Assembly: GCA_024138015.1 (NCBI GenBank)
Contig: JAMXBB010000011.1
Span: forward strand, 74,738,199 to 74,802,198
Length of the DNA stretch: 64,000 nt
Direction of reading: 5' to 3'
Source: Lumnitzera littorea
Lineage: Eukaryota > Streptophyta > Magnoliopsida > Myrtales > Combretaceae
Every line of letters begins with the position of its first letter. Within the stretch, counting starts at the first letter, position 1. Both the position numbers and the translations under genes were made by a program. The notes below the pieces were generated by a model. The model saw only the letters and a list, made by a program, of their open reading frames with translations. It had not been told where the DNA came from and made no database searches. Shown in pieces: positions 1 through 11,264 of this stretch.

Positions 1-34
1 AACCCTCTTAACTTCTTCAATGGAGTTACTAAAT

Positions 35-2513
35 TGTCAAGCCCGGTTTTTTCACTCTCAGTTTTTGTAAATTAATTTTCTCTAAACCAATCAGTATTAA
101 ACTCTTACCCATCTAATACCAACCCTCGACTAAGGTTTAAAGAAAACTGGTTCTTTTACATTTTGAAAAACACATTGGAGTCGCTACTTAACTAGAGTCA
201 AGAAAAAGAGTTAAGTTATAACCAATTGGATAGATTAGTTATAACTTAGCCACCAACCTATCGATTAAACTATTTTATAAAAACGGTTTTTGAAACTAGA
301 GATCTAGATCCAAGGGTTAAGAATTTTAAACCGTTACGAGTACCATTAATTTTTCAAATTTAACCTTAACCTTAAAAATCACCTTTCAATTTTATAAAAC
401 CAAAACTCAATTGTCTACCTGAATTAGATAACTTGAATAATCTAAAAAAAGGGAAAGTTAGGTTTTTATATATTTTACCGTTGCCTCATAAATGTTTACG
501 TACCCGCTATTCGGGATTAGACGTATATAATTTTTTTTGTAAAACTTTAGTGGGTTTTGTTTGTTTTAATTTTGAAAATACACCAAATTTACGTTTTTAA
601 CCCAATCTGGTTTATTTAAAAAAATTTCTAAAAAAAAAAGGTCCTAAATTTGGAATTTTTATTTTTTTGGAAAATTCTAAAGTGTCTTAATTTGGAAAAG
701 GTCCATTTATTTTTGTCTCATTTTTGGAAATTTTATTTTTCTAGATGAAAAGATGATTTTATAATATTTTTCATTTATTATTATTTTCATTATCTTATTT
801 ATTATATATTTTATTTATTTATTTCTATAAAACTAAAAAATAAAATATTCTCTTTCTTCTTTTTTTTTTCTCTTTCCTTGCTTTTATTTTATTTTTTTAT
901 TATTACATTTACATTCAAAAATAAAATAATAAATATAAAATAAATAAATAAATAAAAATACAAAACAATCAAATGGGTGAGGGCCGGACCAAGAAAGGAG
1001 TGCAGGTCGGATCCTAGAGCAAGTCAGTAAGGTCAACTCGAGTCGGGCTCCACTAGTTTCGGGTCACAATTGAAGAACAAGAAGCAGTGACTGCTAAAGT
1101 TGGCTTCACTCGATTTAGCTATGAAAGTGAAGGGGGAAATGGCTTCTTGTGTGTATTTAATTGGGTTTGGGGCGGGTGGGGAGGGGGTTAAGGTAGGCTT
1201 GGTACCACGGTAGTTAGGAGTTGTTTGGGCAGTGATTGGAGATGAGCAATGGCAGTAGTTTTGAGTTGTGCACGATGTGGCTGCTAGAGGTGAGTGGTTG
1301 ATTGGGTTAGGGGTTTTTTAGGTTGGGCAGAGTCGTAGTGGGGTTGTTTTGCTCTAATGCAGTGGCTAGGTTAGTGTTTCGAAAGGAAAGAGGCAGTGGT
1401 GGTGTGTAAAAAGAGAAAGTGGTTGAGAAGAGAGAGAGAGAGCTTGTGAGTGGTTTCCGATGCTCATTTGCATTCGTGTGTGTTATGAACAAGCCTATTT
1501 ATACACCAAATCAACTTAATAAGCAAGGAAAGATTAAATTCGAATTAAATGAAAATTTCCGAAATTCAAGTTTTTTCCTAATTTTTGGAGCTGGAATCAT
1601 CTGCTTTTGACTGAATTTGGACACGTTCTTTAGTTCCATTCGAAGTAAGCCATATGGTGAACAAAATAAAATCAAGAAACCATGAGTTTGTGTATGAAAT
1701 TTGTGTTAAAATTGAATCCAAAGTGAAGGGGTCAGGTTTGTTTTACTGGGGAAAGTGGAGGAAATCGCAGGAAAGAGAGAGAAAGTAAAGGAAAATGCTG
1801 AAGTGGCACTATGTCAGTTGTGTCATCAAATCATAGTTTGTCGTGTATCATCACATGACATGGGCAGTTGACATGGCATGTTACGTAGCACCACATTAGC
1901 ACCATCTGACCCAATGCTGCTACGTGTCAGGATATATGATGCAATAAGATCCTAACAATAAGATCTTGACACGTGGCAATTCCTAATCAATTGAAAAAAT
2001 AAAAAAGGCTTTGCACACTTTTGCCAAGATTCGAACCCCTAACCTTATGTTATGTCCATGCGCTTATCTGTTAGGCCATTGGTCTATGTCTTATCCATAT
2101 GTATAATTAAATTGCACATATGAACTAGGTTAACTTGAGCTAAATTCAAATCTAAGCTCAGACTTAATGATCCCCTTTCTAACTTTATTAAAATTAAAAA
2201 TCTATTCTATTAAAAGATTATTATTTTTTAAATACCTTAAATTTTCTATTTTTTTCTATTTTTGTGACTTTTCAATTTTTTATGTTTTTTCTAAATTTTT
2301 TCATTTTTTGTATTTTCTAAATTTCTTATTTTTTATGCTTTTTCCTATTTTCCTATTTTTTTTTTGTATTTTCTTGAATTTGATATTTTTGAGTTTTCTT
2401 ATTTTTCTATTTTTTATATTCTTCCTAATTTAGGACCCTTTACCCTATTGAGAAAATAAAATAATAAAATAGAATAAAAGATAAAAAAAAATGGCAAAAA
2501 TTGGGTGTCTACA
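35..2513 (-). mobile_element. LTR A1 of a Tat-like Ty3/gypsy element (5' LTR or solo)
   Basis: On the minus strand this 2.48 kb block starts TGTAGACACCCAATTTTTGC and ends with a CCGGGCTTGACA-type terminus, the TG...CA form of an LTR. It is homologous in the same orientation to 7754-10355 and 19937-22462, both of which have 5-bp target duplications, so LTR identity is well supported. Here the flanks (TAAAT and AGTGA) do not match. The 34 bases at the window edge resemble in part the sequence just inside the LTR of the 12.96 kb element, so this may be the 5' LTR of an element continuing leftwards beyond the window; that is inference. It holds a tRNA-like module near 2022-2085, a G-rich core at 1000-1450 and long T/A-rich tracts. 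Short ORFs inside it are not genes. Confidence 0.75.
2022..2085 (-). other. tRNA-Arg-like A-box/B-box module in LTR A1
   Basis: The minus strand reads TGGCCTAACAGATAA (A-box/D-arm-like, 2064-2078) followed about 41 bases later by GGGGTTCGAATCTTGG (B-box/T-arm-like). Plant tRNA-Arg has TGGCCTAATGGATAAGG and GGGTTCGAGTCC at this spacing. The acceptor stem is not preserved, so this is not a functional tRNA gene. It lies about 430 bases inside the LTR from its 5' end, on the sense strand of the LTR. Confidence 0.6.
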
Positions 2514-3830
2514 AGTGAAAATGACAAGATAGTGATATTGCTAGCCATGTGTTCTTTGATAGAGTATTCTAGGCATTCGGACTATGTATTGAGATTTTTG
2601 TGCATTGTAAGCTTATCATTACTATTGATGGAACATTCCTATACAGGAAGTACAAATATAAACTACTGATTGTTACCAAAGTTGACGGTTAGAATCATAT
2701 AGTCCCTTTGGGTTTTGCCCTTATTGATGAGGAATGTAAAGATAGCTAGGGTTAGTTTTTGAAACATGTGCTCATGCATGTTATAAGCGATTGTATGAAC
2801 ATATGTTTGATTTTGGACTGTTATGCTAAGATCTAATCTATAGTTATAGGAGAGAATGTAGTGTGGCTAAGTAGTTGGTCATAGCGGTGGTGTATCCAAC
2901 ATGTTGCCAATAACTTCAATACTCGAGCTAAGAATAAAGATTGCAAAGAACTAATAAAGAAGGTTGCTTACTAGTTACAACCTCAAAAATTTCATGCCTA
3001 CTATGATGAGGCCAAGACGATGAGTCCCCATACTAAAGTTTACTTTAGAATACTACATCTGAAGATGTAGACACTAGCATATCATGACAGTGCTTGGTTT
3101 AGTCATGGGATGACCAATATTGCCTAAAGTTATAATAGTGATTTGCGAGATGTAGAAACTTGCCCAGCGTGGCGTTATTGAAGAAAACTTTCTACAACTA
3201 CAATAACTAGTTTAACAAATGAAGCATTGAGTCAGCAAAACTAATGGACATTGGCAAAGTATTGACTAAATTTGTAGAGAGAAAGTTTGACGGGTGATGC
3301 AAAGTAGTCAGTAGTCATCAGTCATCATTCATCAGTCATTAAGTTATGATTTTCGACTACGATGAGCAAATATTCGAAGTCATAACTGCGCGACGCCTTA
3401 CATCATATAAGTAAAAGGGAGAAAATAGTCACATGGTTGCACTTTGGACTCATTGGTGTACTTGCAATAAATGGCATACATATAAGATTTTATGCTCCAG
3501 TGCTATAGTTGTTATGGGTAAAATAACTATAGATAATGCTACACATATTGGACATTGGTACACATTATAGAATTAGCTATGTATATACACACGTTCCTTC
3601 ATGCCATGTAACAGTAAGGCCAATTGGTCTTATCTTGATGTTCTCGTATGGCATCCAATTCAAACTTCAGACAGGGTTAAGAATTCAAGGAAGCCATAGG
3701 AGAAACGATTCTGGAATGAGATGATATTCGAGAGGGGCTATTAACTTACACTTATGGACTATGGGTAGGGAAGGATATAATAGGAAAAAATACCCACAAT
3801 GAGGGAGTCAATCAACTTCAAGCGAATCCA
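2514..3830 (+). pseudogene. MULE (MuDR-type) transposase relic
   Basis: Conceptual translation with many stops and shifts shows the order expected of a Mutator-like transposase: a core-domain stretch near 2590-2760 (DGTFLY-like region reading MEHSYTGSTN), a segment near 2890-3060 like the conserved HVANNFNTRAKN...KKV block, a WFSHGMTN stretch near 3095, and a SWIM zinc-finger-like CTCNKWHTYKILCSSAI at about 3465-3515, where the final His-containing motif has decayed. After it comes a proline/arginine-type tail near 3620-3720 ending RNDSGMR. The N-terminus is missing because LTR A1 abuts it at 2513. No catalytic competence remains. The downstream PMD relic in the same orientation suggests one element carried both. 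Confidence 0.65.
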
Positions 3831-3989
3831 TTGGTATACTATCTAGTTATTTCGAAGGTTATGTTAATGTTAATCTAACAGTATATATATATATATGGGA
3901 AATTTTCGCTGTGCTCATGTTTTGTTTATCATTGTTGAATATACAAGTCAGATTACTATTTTCTTTTAGACATGTAGGTGCAAATGGAT

Positions 3990-5875
3990 CAAGGATCAGT
4001 TGATAAGTCACTACTTCACTAACAGCTATCCCATAGGTCTGAGTTGGTGTAGGGTAGTCAGGTAAGAAACAACAAATTGATAACTTACTTACTATATGTT
4101 CATTTCATGTAATGCCTCTAATATTGGCTCTTTTTCCTTGATTACAGGAGAACTACTAGCTTAGGTGTCATAAGTGTAAGGCAATATTTAAGCGTTGGGA
4201 TGGCCAAGAGAAACCCATAGATCTACGCATGATCCCATATCTATAGCAGTCAAGTTTCATTGATACACATAGGTTCTCTTCGTACAGTTGGACCAGCATT
4301 ATTGCCCTGATAGAGCAATGGAGGAAGGAGATGTATGTAATTCACTTCTACACTGACAAGATGATAATAACACTCCAAGATATTTCTCTATTCCTTAGTC
4401 TCCCTATCGATGGTGATGCAATTACAAGCATTACGATGTTTATAAGTTAGGGCGAAGTATGCTAGAGCCTACTAGGACTTTGCTCACCAAAGAATGCTAT
4501 GAAGGGTGCTTGATTGAAATTGTCCTGGTTGAAAGACAATTTCACTGATTTGCCATATGATGCAAACAATATTACGATACAGTGCTATACCAAGGCATAT
4601 ATCATGCAGTTGATCAAGGTTATGCTGTTCTTGGACAAGTCCAACAACCGGGTGCACCTCATGTTCCTCCCTATCTTCTTAGATCTTACTGCAGCTAGGC
4701 GTTACGCTTAAGAAGCAACATGTTTCGCATGGCTGTACCGCCAGTTGTACCTCACTTCATAGATGGACACTAAAGAGATTAATGGGCCTCTAGTGATTCT
4801 TCAAGTATGGGTGTAGGAGCATTTCTCACACATTACTCCTTTATACTACTAAATTATAGCAATAGTTGATGATCCCACTTATGAGCCAATGGGGAATGGA
4901 ATTTGATGTCATAGAGCTACCCATGCATGTAGTTGGCCAGTATAGAGACGCATTCAACTAGCAGCATGCAAAGCAGGTGCTTATTTCACAAACCCAGTTA
5001 CATATAGCTTACCTAAGTATAACTTACTTTAAATTCTATTATGATGTGTTTTTAAGTTGTTTGGATACCTTATATGCATGAGGATATGGCTAGACTCCCG
5101 ACTTATTGTCAGGATGGAAGTGATATGTGGCTAGCTTAGGTCCCACTAATATGCTTCCACATCATTGAGATGTATTATCCCGACCGTATAACCTAACAAT
5201 TTGATGGATGCAAGAGATCCCCCCCCCCCCCCCCCCCCCCCCCCCCATCTAGACACCGAACGGGCTCTACATGAAATAGACTTGAGGGGCTAGATGGAGA
5301 TTAACTGGGCGACTAGGCATGCAACATAAATAGTACATTAGGAGGAGCAACGAAACTAGATTGTACAAATCTGGATACCACCTAGCGTACACTTGAATTA
5401 CATCCCCTAATACTAGCAGGTTATGCATAGATATATCGACAGGTTAAGGGCCTCCTAGATGTATATAGTATGTATCATTGTTATTGTTATTACTCATTCA
5501 TTTCTCCTATTATATGTTAATCAAGTTGTTATCTTTAGCTTGCAGGTGGATTTTATACATAGGCTGTCGTAAATATCATATGAGGGAACTATAGTTGAGC
5601 AACATGAGGTTGATGACATCATCCAAAGGATTATTGGAGTCCATCTAAGCAACCCACCTGTACCCGATCCAAATGTAGATGATGATGACTCCCTACCGAA
5701 CGAGCCACAGCGAGAAGGGGGCCATCAGGGACATAGTCATCGATGAAGAGGAGGTTGAGGATGTAGACCGGTTGGCATACAAATTCAAGAAGATGCGTCT
5801 CCTCCACACCACTTACCCCTAACATTTCTAGTAATACCTCATTTCTAGATTCATTCCTCCACACTACAGATCATG
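3990..5875 (+). pseudogene. Plant mobile domain (PMD) protein relic, MULE-associated
   Basis: Translation across frames gives PMD landmarks in order: FYTDKMIITLQDISLFLSLP (about 4343-4403), WLKDNFTDLPYDANNITIQ (from 4522), YTKAYIMQLIKVMLFLDKS, RVHLMFLPIFLDLTAARRYA (ending 4708) and a LVILQVWV stretch near 4790. These match the mobile-domain family that includes Arabidopsis MAIN and MAIL1 and which plant transposons carry. The stretch 4514-4708 is still open for 65 codons; elsewhere stops and shifts are frequent, so it is dead. A 28-base C run interrupts it at 5219-5246 and a TRIM-like element begins at 5876. PMD-tail-like sequence may resume at about 6420-6600. Confidence 0.7.
5219..5246 (+). 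repeat. Uninterrupted 28-base poly-C run
   Basis: Twenty-eight consecutive C residues lie within the decayed PMD sequence, flanked by AAGAGAT and ATCTAGAC. Nothing similar occurs elsewhere in the window. It is either a real C/G homopolymer (i-motif on this strand, G-quadruplex on the other) or an assembly or sequencing artefact. Confidence 0.9.
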
Positions 5876-6418
5876 ATGTTAAAATAGTGAATAACTAAGT
5901 CAATAAACATTAATGGCCCATTTTAACAATTTGACTCACAAATTGTAATTTTGTATTGATAAGATATTCACCACTATGACCTTATAAACTAGTACCAATC
6001 CTTCCTACAGTCTATGTAGGATTTCGCTTAATCATAGGGTATTGCAATCTCCCTCCTTTAAACATATAATGTCCTTATCGCAAGATCTTACAATTAGGCT
6101 AGTTCTTTCCCCTTTTTGGTGTAAGATTTAAGCTACTTACTACTTATAAGTTACCTTAGAAGCATGCTAAGAGTCACTATCTTGATGACACTCCCCTCCT
6201 TGGACCTGTTCTCTAAACCAAAGCTAGACATGAATCGTTTACTTACTAGTAGGGGGTCAACTTTAATACCATTTACAGCAGCTCATACTAAAAATAGTGA
6301 ATAATTAAGTCAATAAAAACTAATGGGTCTATTTCAACAATTTAGCTAAAGTTATAACCTTGTGTTGACAAGGTATTTACTACCATGGCTATATAAACTA
6401 GTACCAATCTCCCCCGTA
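5876..6418 (-). mobile_element. TRIM-like miniature LTR element
   Basis: Two direct repeats of about 130 bp (5876-6005 and 6288-6418), roughly 80 percent alike by eye, both ending at AAACTAGTACCAATC, enclose about 280 bp without coding potential. On the minus strand the sequence next to the 6288-6418 copy reads AAATGGTATTAAAGTTGA, a degenerate match to the tRNA-iMet primer binding site, and a purine-rich AAAGGAGGGAG precedes the other copy. Small LTRs, a primer site and a purine tract without genes fit a terminal-repeat retrotransposon in miniature. Exact ends and the target duplication are not clear. Confidence 0.45.
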
Positions 6419-7325
6419 AAAGAGTCACACAAGTCGACCCTACCCCCATCCCTATGCACTACATTGAGTCTAATGGCTTCTTAGGGGATAAAGCACATAT
6501 TACTCAGCTAAACTCGAGACAAATCGTCTAGCCCCAACCTAAAGCAAATGTATGGGAGAGGTGTGCCTACGCACGTAGATGACGTAGGTAGTAGATACTT
6601 ATTGTTTTTATTTGCTAAATATTTGGACGTGTAGTCAATATTATGCATATTTTGTACATATTCCTAAGTTTAACTTTACTTATTTATGCTTTATAGACTA
6701 TTAACAACTTTCATGTTAGATTAGTAGTTATATTAAATGATTCTGGCCTTTATATGCACTACGACGTACAAAAGTGCTTAGATTATTTTTGTTCAACTCC
6801 GTATAGTGTTTGGAGTTTCTGAAGGAGATTATGTTGTTTGTTATAGAAAGGGTAAGACTGTTTGAATTGAGTTGTATGAATTTGGGTCGCTAACTTGTGA
6901 TAGTTGGGGAATTCGGGGGGTTGGGGGGTGTACCAATAAAATCGTCTCTCTAAGAGACAATTTATCTAACTGTAAATGAAATCGCCTTTTCAAGAGGTAA
7001 TTTCAAGTGCGGTATTTTTGAGAATATTTTCCCAAAACCCACATTTTTGCAATTGTTTTTTGCATTTTTTGTTCTTTTCCCAAATAGAAGTAACATTTCC
7101 ATTCTTCTCATTTCTTTTGATTTTTACTAATTTCTACCTATTTCATCCCTTCTTAAATTTGCAAATATAGTATGCATTGCTTCACCATTGATTGATAATA
7201 CATGAGACAAATGGTTCTAGGTGTCATATCTATTGTTCTTCATTTAATGCACAAGTGAATAAAAATTTGTATAAGTGGAAAGGGCATTGGCAAGTGTACT
7301 AGTGAAATATGTATATACAAGTAAA
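6419..7325. other. Unassigned TE-derived DNA with two adjacent imperfect palindromes
   Basis: The first 200 bases may be the tail of the PMD relic. At 6938-6963 (AAATCGTCTCTC...GAGACAATTT) and 6978-7004 (GAAATCGCC...GGTAATTTC) two imperfect palindromes lie 14 bases apart. A G-rich stretch (two runs of six G) precedes them at 6915-6929. No gene is seen. Confidence 0.4.
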
Positions 7326-7640
7326 GGGAGAATTACAAGTGCAGGGATAACTCTTTGAGGGTAAATTCATTCAAGGATCAAACTTTTAGGAATTAAAATA
7401 GAGAATAAACATTTGGTTAGTGAGTTATGTAGAGGATGCCGTAACTAAGCAGTAGCAACGGTGTTATAACTTGCTTATGAGCAAAACTTTATACATTGAC
7501 ATGGATTTTACTAACATGTATGAGCTAACATAACTTTTGGAAATTTAAAAAAAAAAAAAAGTTGACCCAAAATAAAATGAAAAAGAAAACAAACAACATA
7601 AAAAAGAACGTGGAATACAAACATTTAAACAAATTGATGA
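7326..7640 (+). repeat. Left terminal inverted repeat of the Pack-MULE
   Basis: It pairs with 10930-11243 in inverted orientation. The tip reads GGGAGAATTACAAGTG, a G/A-rich start typical of MULE ends. A 14-base A run at 7547-7560 and an A-rich stretch after it make the inner part less alike. Confidence 0.7.
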
Positions 7641-7753
7641 AAAACAACATTTGTAAAATGAAACCGGAGTTATGACGTTAACGTTAAAGATATCTCCGTG
7701 AGGAAAGAGGAAGAGTCCAAGTAGCTTCGAAGAGTGTTTAAGTACTTCAACAA

Positions 7754-10355
7754 TATTGAGCTTGATTTTTTTCCAGTTTTATAAATTAGTCTTCTTTAAA
7801 TCAATCAATATTAAACCCTACTTGTTTAATACAAACCCTCAATTAAGGATTAAACAAAATTGGTTCTTTTATTTTTTAAAACATTTCAGAGTCGCCACTT
7901 GACTAGAGTTGGGAAAAAAAATTAAATTATAACCAATTTAATGGATTAGTTATAATTTAGCTACTAATCTTTCGATAAAACCAATTTTGTAAAACGGTTT
8001 TGAGAATTAGAAGATTTAGTTTAAGGGTTAAGCTTTTTAAATCCTTACAAGTACCATCAACTTTCCAAATTTAGATTTAATCCTTTAAAATCACCTTTCA
8101 AACTATCATATAAAACGAAATTCAATCATTAATTAACAAATCAGACTAATTTGAATGATTTAAATTAAAATGGAAAGATAGTTTTTTTTTTCGTTTTTTA
8201 TGTTACCTCAAAAGTATTTACGTACACGCTATTTGAGATCAGACATACATAGTTCCTTTTTTTTTTTTTTGGAAAATTTTAGTGTATTGGAATTGTTTTT
8301 ACTTTAAGAAAATAGTTGGGTTTACGTTTTTTATTTGATTCAGTTTATTTAAAGAAAATTTATAAAGGGTCTTAAATTTAATTTGTTTTTATTTTCTGAA
8401 AATTCTAAAAAAAAGCTCTAATTTGGAAAATGGGTTAGTTTATCTTTTATTTATTTGAAAAGTGGATTTTCTAAGTTATAAAACACTTTTTTATTATTAT
8501 TTTATTATTTTTTAAATACTATTTTTTTGATTTATTTTTCTTTATTTTGTTTATGCGTTAACTAAAAATAAAACTAAACTAACCTCTCTCTTTTTTCTTT
8601 TTCTCTTCTTTTTCTTTCTTTTTAATTATAATTACATAAAAATTTACATGAATTAAATAAATAAAAAGAAAAGAAAAGAAAAAAATTACAAGAACCAAAC
8701 TTAAAACAAAAGACAAAACCAGACCAAGTCAGGGCATGCAGGTTAGTTTAAGAAGCACGAGTCAGCACGCGAATTGAGTCGAGTGGGTCGAATCGCCAAC
8801 TTTAGCTGCAGCAACTACATCACAACGATTTAACTTGATCTGATCACCAAAACTTATGGGGTAGTAGTTTTATGAGTTTTGTATTGAGGATTGGGGAGGT
8901 AAGATCGATGATGTAGCTAGTGGAGTTGGTTTAGGTGGTGGTTGGAGAAATGTGGTTGCGACGGTGGTGAAGGGACTTTGTAGGTGGTTGTTGGACGTGA
9001 CTAACAGATTAGGTTCGATGTTGTAGAGTGTGGTGATGTGCGTGGTGTGCTTGATTTAACTCTATTGGTGGTAGAAGTAGTGGTTTGAGTGGAGGGTAAT
9101 GGTTGGCTCTCGAGTTGTGGGGTATGACCGAACTTGGGACTGGTCATGTTGGGGAGCTCACGTCATGAGGGACCTATGGTACTGGTGGTTGTTGCTTAAA
9201 GATGGCTAGGGAGAGAGAAAGCTGTAGAGAGAGAAGGAACAACAAGGGTAGAGGGAGAGAGAGAGAGTTTACAAGTAGGATAGAACTCAAGAGTGTGTGT
9301 TCTAATGATTATGTCTTTTCTTGATTCTCCAAAACCCTTCATTTATATTGTTCCGGCATGAATTAAGTTCAGAAACTTTGAAAATCAAATTGAATTGCAT
9401 TGAATTTTTTACCTGCGAAATCCACTTTTTTCCAATTTTCAATCTAAATTATAACATGTAATTGGTTGAATCCAAATAGGATTTTGGTCAAAAATGAAAC
9501 TAGGCCATGCCTAATCTATAAATTCACCATTAATTTAGTGAAAGTGTAATTAAAGAAGGTTTGAAATTGATATTGAAGATGGTTGACCGGCTTGTTTTGC
9601 ACGAGAAAATCTAGGGAAAATGCGGGAAAGGAGGAGAAAAAGAAAGGAAAGTGCTAACATGGTGCCATGCAACGATGTGATCTAGTGACATTGTGTCACA
9701 TGTCTTGACGTGACACGTGGCAACAAACATGGTAAGACAGTTAACGTTTCAAGGGCACATGTCTAGTTATGTGACTCGTCACATGGCGCCACGTCAACTA
9801 TTGTCTTATCACCTAACGCTATATGTCAGGACACGTAACACAATAAATCCTTAACATATGGTGAAGTGTTATGTGTGTGTTGTGGAAAAAAAAAAATCAA
9901 AAGACTTTTTTATGCCTTTAGTGAGGTTTGAACCCAAGACCTCTAACCTAATTGTACGCTATGTCCAAGTGCTTAACTATTAAACTATTGGCCTATGCCT
10001 TATTTATATATACAATTAAATTGTATATATGAACTAGATTAGCCTAGGCTAGATTCAAATCTAAGCTTAGGCTCAATAGCCCTCCTTATACTAAGGCCTT
10101 GAAAACGCTTAAATTTAATAATAAACTTAAACTATCTAAAAAATTGTTATTATTTATAAATTTATCATTATTTTCTAAATTTCCCTAAATCCTCTACTTT
10201 TTATAATTTTTCTATTTTTTGTGATTTTCCATAAATTTTTTGTAGTTTTTAAAATTTTCTAATTAATTAATTTTTCTTTGTTTTTCTTAAATTATGACTC
10301 TTTACTCTATCCTAAAAATTCTAAAAATAAAGGAAGTAAAAATGAGGTTTCCACA
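7754..10355 (-). mobile_element. Solo LTR A2 (Tat-like) inside the CML relic
   Basis: This 2.6 kb block is homologous to LTR A1 and A3 over its whole length in the same orientation. It is flanked by AACAA (7749-7753) and AACGA (10356-10360), a 5-bp target duplication with one change, and removing it rejoins the CML EF-hand loop in frame. Its minus-strand start has decayed from TGTAGACACC to TGTGGAAACC. Internal genes are absent, so it is a solo LTR left by LTR-LTR recombination. Confidence 0.85.
9920..9998 (-). other. tRNA-like module in LTR A2
   Basis: At the place equivalent to 2022-2085 the minus strand keeps a B-box-like TGGGTTCAAACCTC and an eroded A-box region (GGCCAATAGTTTAATAGTTA). 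It is more decayed than in A1 and A3. Confidence 0.45.
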
Positions 10356-10929
10356 AACGAGAATGGCAATGGGATGATTTCTCCCATGGAGCTACATAGC
10401 TGCATAGTAAGTCTTGGTGGGAAGTTATTGGTAGAGGAGGTAGAGATGGTGGTGAAAGCTCCCGATATGGATAGAGATGGATTGTTAGGGTTTTAGGAGT
10501 TCAAGAAACAAATGGAGTATGGTGATGATGAGAAGAAGAACAAGGATTTGAAGGAGGCGTTCGGATTGCACCTAACAGAAGGCAAGGAGTGTATAACAAT
10601 GGTACATTTAAAGAAGATGTTGAGTTGACTATGTGACTCAAGGTCAATTGAGGTATGCAAGAAGATGATTAAAGTGTTTAATCTCAACGGTGATAGTGTG
10701 CTCAACTTCGATGAGCTCAAAATCATGATGCATTAAGCAATGGAAAACTGTAAAGATTCGGTAATCGAATCAATTTCACAATGTTTATATCGTTCTTTGA
10801 ATTTTTAATTGCAGTTTATTTGTCCGTTTGTGCATTAAGATGTTCTTTTGTATGGAAATTGAACTGATTAGAACTTCTTTTAGTTCTTTATCGATCACTT
10901 TATCATCTAACGAACAATTTCTCAATCTT

Positions 10930-11243
10930 TGTAGATGTTTGTATTCCACATTCTTTTTTATGTTTTCTTTTTTCTTTTTAATTTCGAGTCTTCTTTTTCA
11001 TTTATTTTTTCATTTCCAAAAGCCATGTTAGCTCATACATGTCTGTAAAAATCCATGTCAGCGTCTAAATTTTGACTATTATCTACCTCATAAGCAAGTT
11101 ATAATGCCATTATAACTGTTCAGTTATCACATCCTCTACATGACTCACTAACCAAATGTTTGTCCTCTATCTTAACTTCCTAAAAGTTTGATCCCCTAAA
11201 TAAATTTACACCCAAACGTTTATCTTCTCAAGTATAATGCCAT
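10930..11243 (-). repeat. Right terminal inverted repeat of the Pack-MULE
   Basis: Reverse complement of 7326-7640 at about 80 percent by eye. ATGTTTGTATTCCAC and ATTTCCAAAAG are shared almost without change; the extreme tip is more diverged. Confidence 0.7.
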
Positions 11244-11264
11244 TATACAATTGTTGGTACCTAC

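Larger units (their letters stand above)
7664..10736 (+). pseudogene. Calmodulin-like (CML) EF-hand protein relic, split by solo LTR A2
   Basis: The two parts are 7664-7753 and 10356-10736. Joined over the LTR, the frame enters an EF-hand loop (FNENGNGMISPMEL), then a second loop (DMDRDGLLGF, with a stop before the final Glu), a linker, a degenerate third hand and a fourth loop (NLNGDSVLNFDELKIMM) ending at a TAA at 10734. That is the four-hand layout of plant CMLs of the regulator-of-gene-silencing/CML37-39 type, calcium sensors of the cytosol and nucleus. Stops fall upstream of hand 1, in hand 2 and after KKMLS, and no in-frame ATG is left, so it is dead. It lies between MULE inverted repeats, which suggests capture rather than an original locus. 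Confidence 0.75.
7326..11243. mobile_element. Probable Pack-MULE carrying a calmodulin-like sequence
   Basis: Two terminal inverted repeats of about 310 bp (7326-7640 and 10930-11243) match at roughly 80 percent by eye, including nearly identical blocks such as GTTAGCTCATACATG and CTCACTAACCAAATGTTT. Between them lies a calmodulin-like coding sequence interrupted by solo LTR A2. Without A2 the element would be about 1.3 kb. Long inverted repeats around a host-gene-like fragment are the definition of a Pack-MULE. I could not find a clear 9-bp target duplication, and no transposase is inside, so it would be non-autonomous. Confidence 0.65.

Noticed and set aside
1307..1610. ORFs on both strands in the G-rich part of LTR A1
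   Set aside because: They shadow each other, contain GA microsatellite sequence and have no homologue in A2 or A3 at the same place.
2022..2085. Functional tRNA-Arg gene
   Set aside because: No acceptor stem, no matching anticodon arm and no terminator at the right place; only A- and B-box-like parts remain.
2167..2433. 88-codon F/L-rich plus-strand ORF, apparently a membrane peptide
   Set aside because: T-rich tract of LTR A1; the hydrophobic reading is a by-product of poly-T composition.
5631..5864. 77-codon minus-strand ORF opposite the PMD tail
   Set aside because: Shadow of the acidic, Asp-rich PMD reading on the plus strand.
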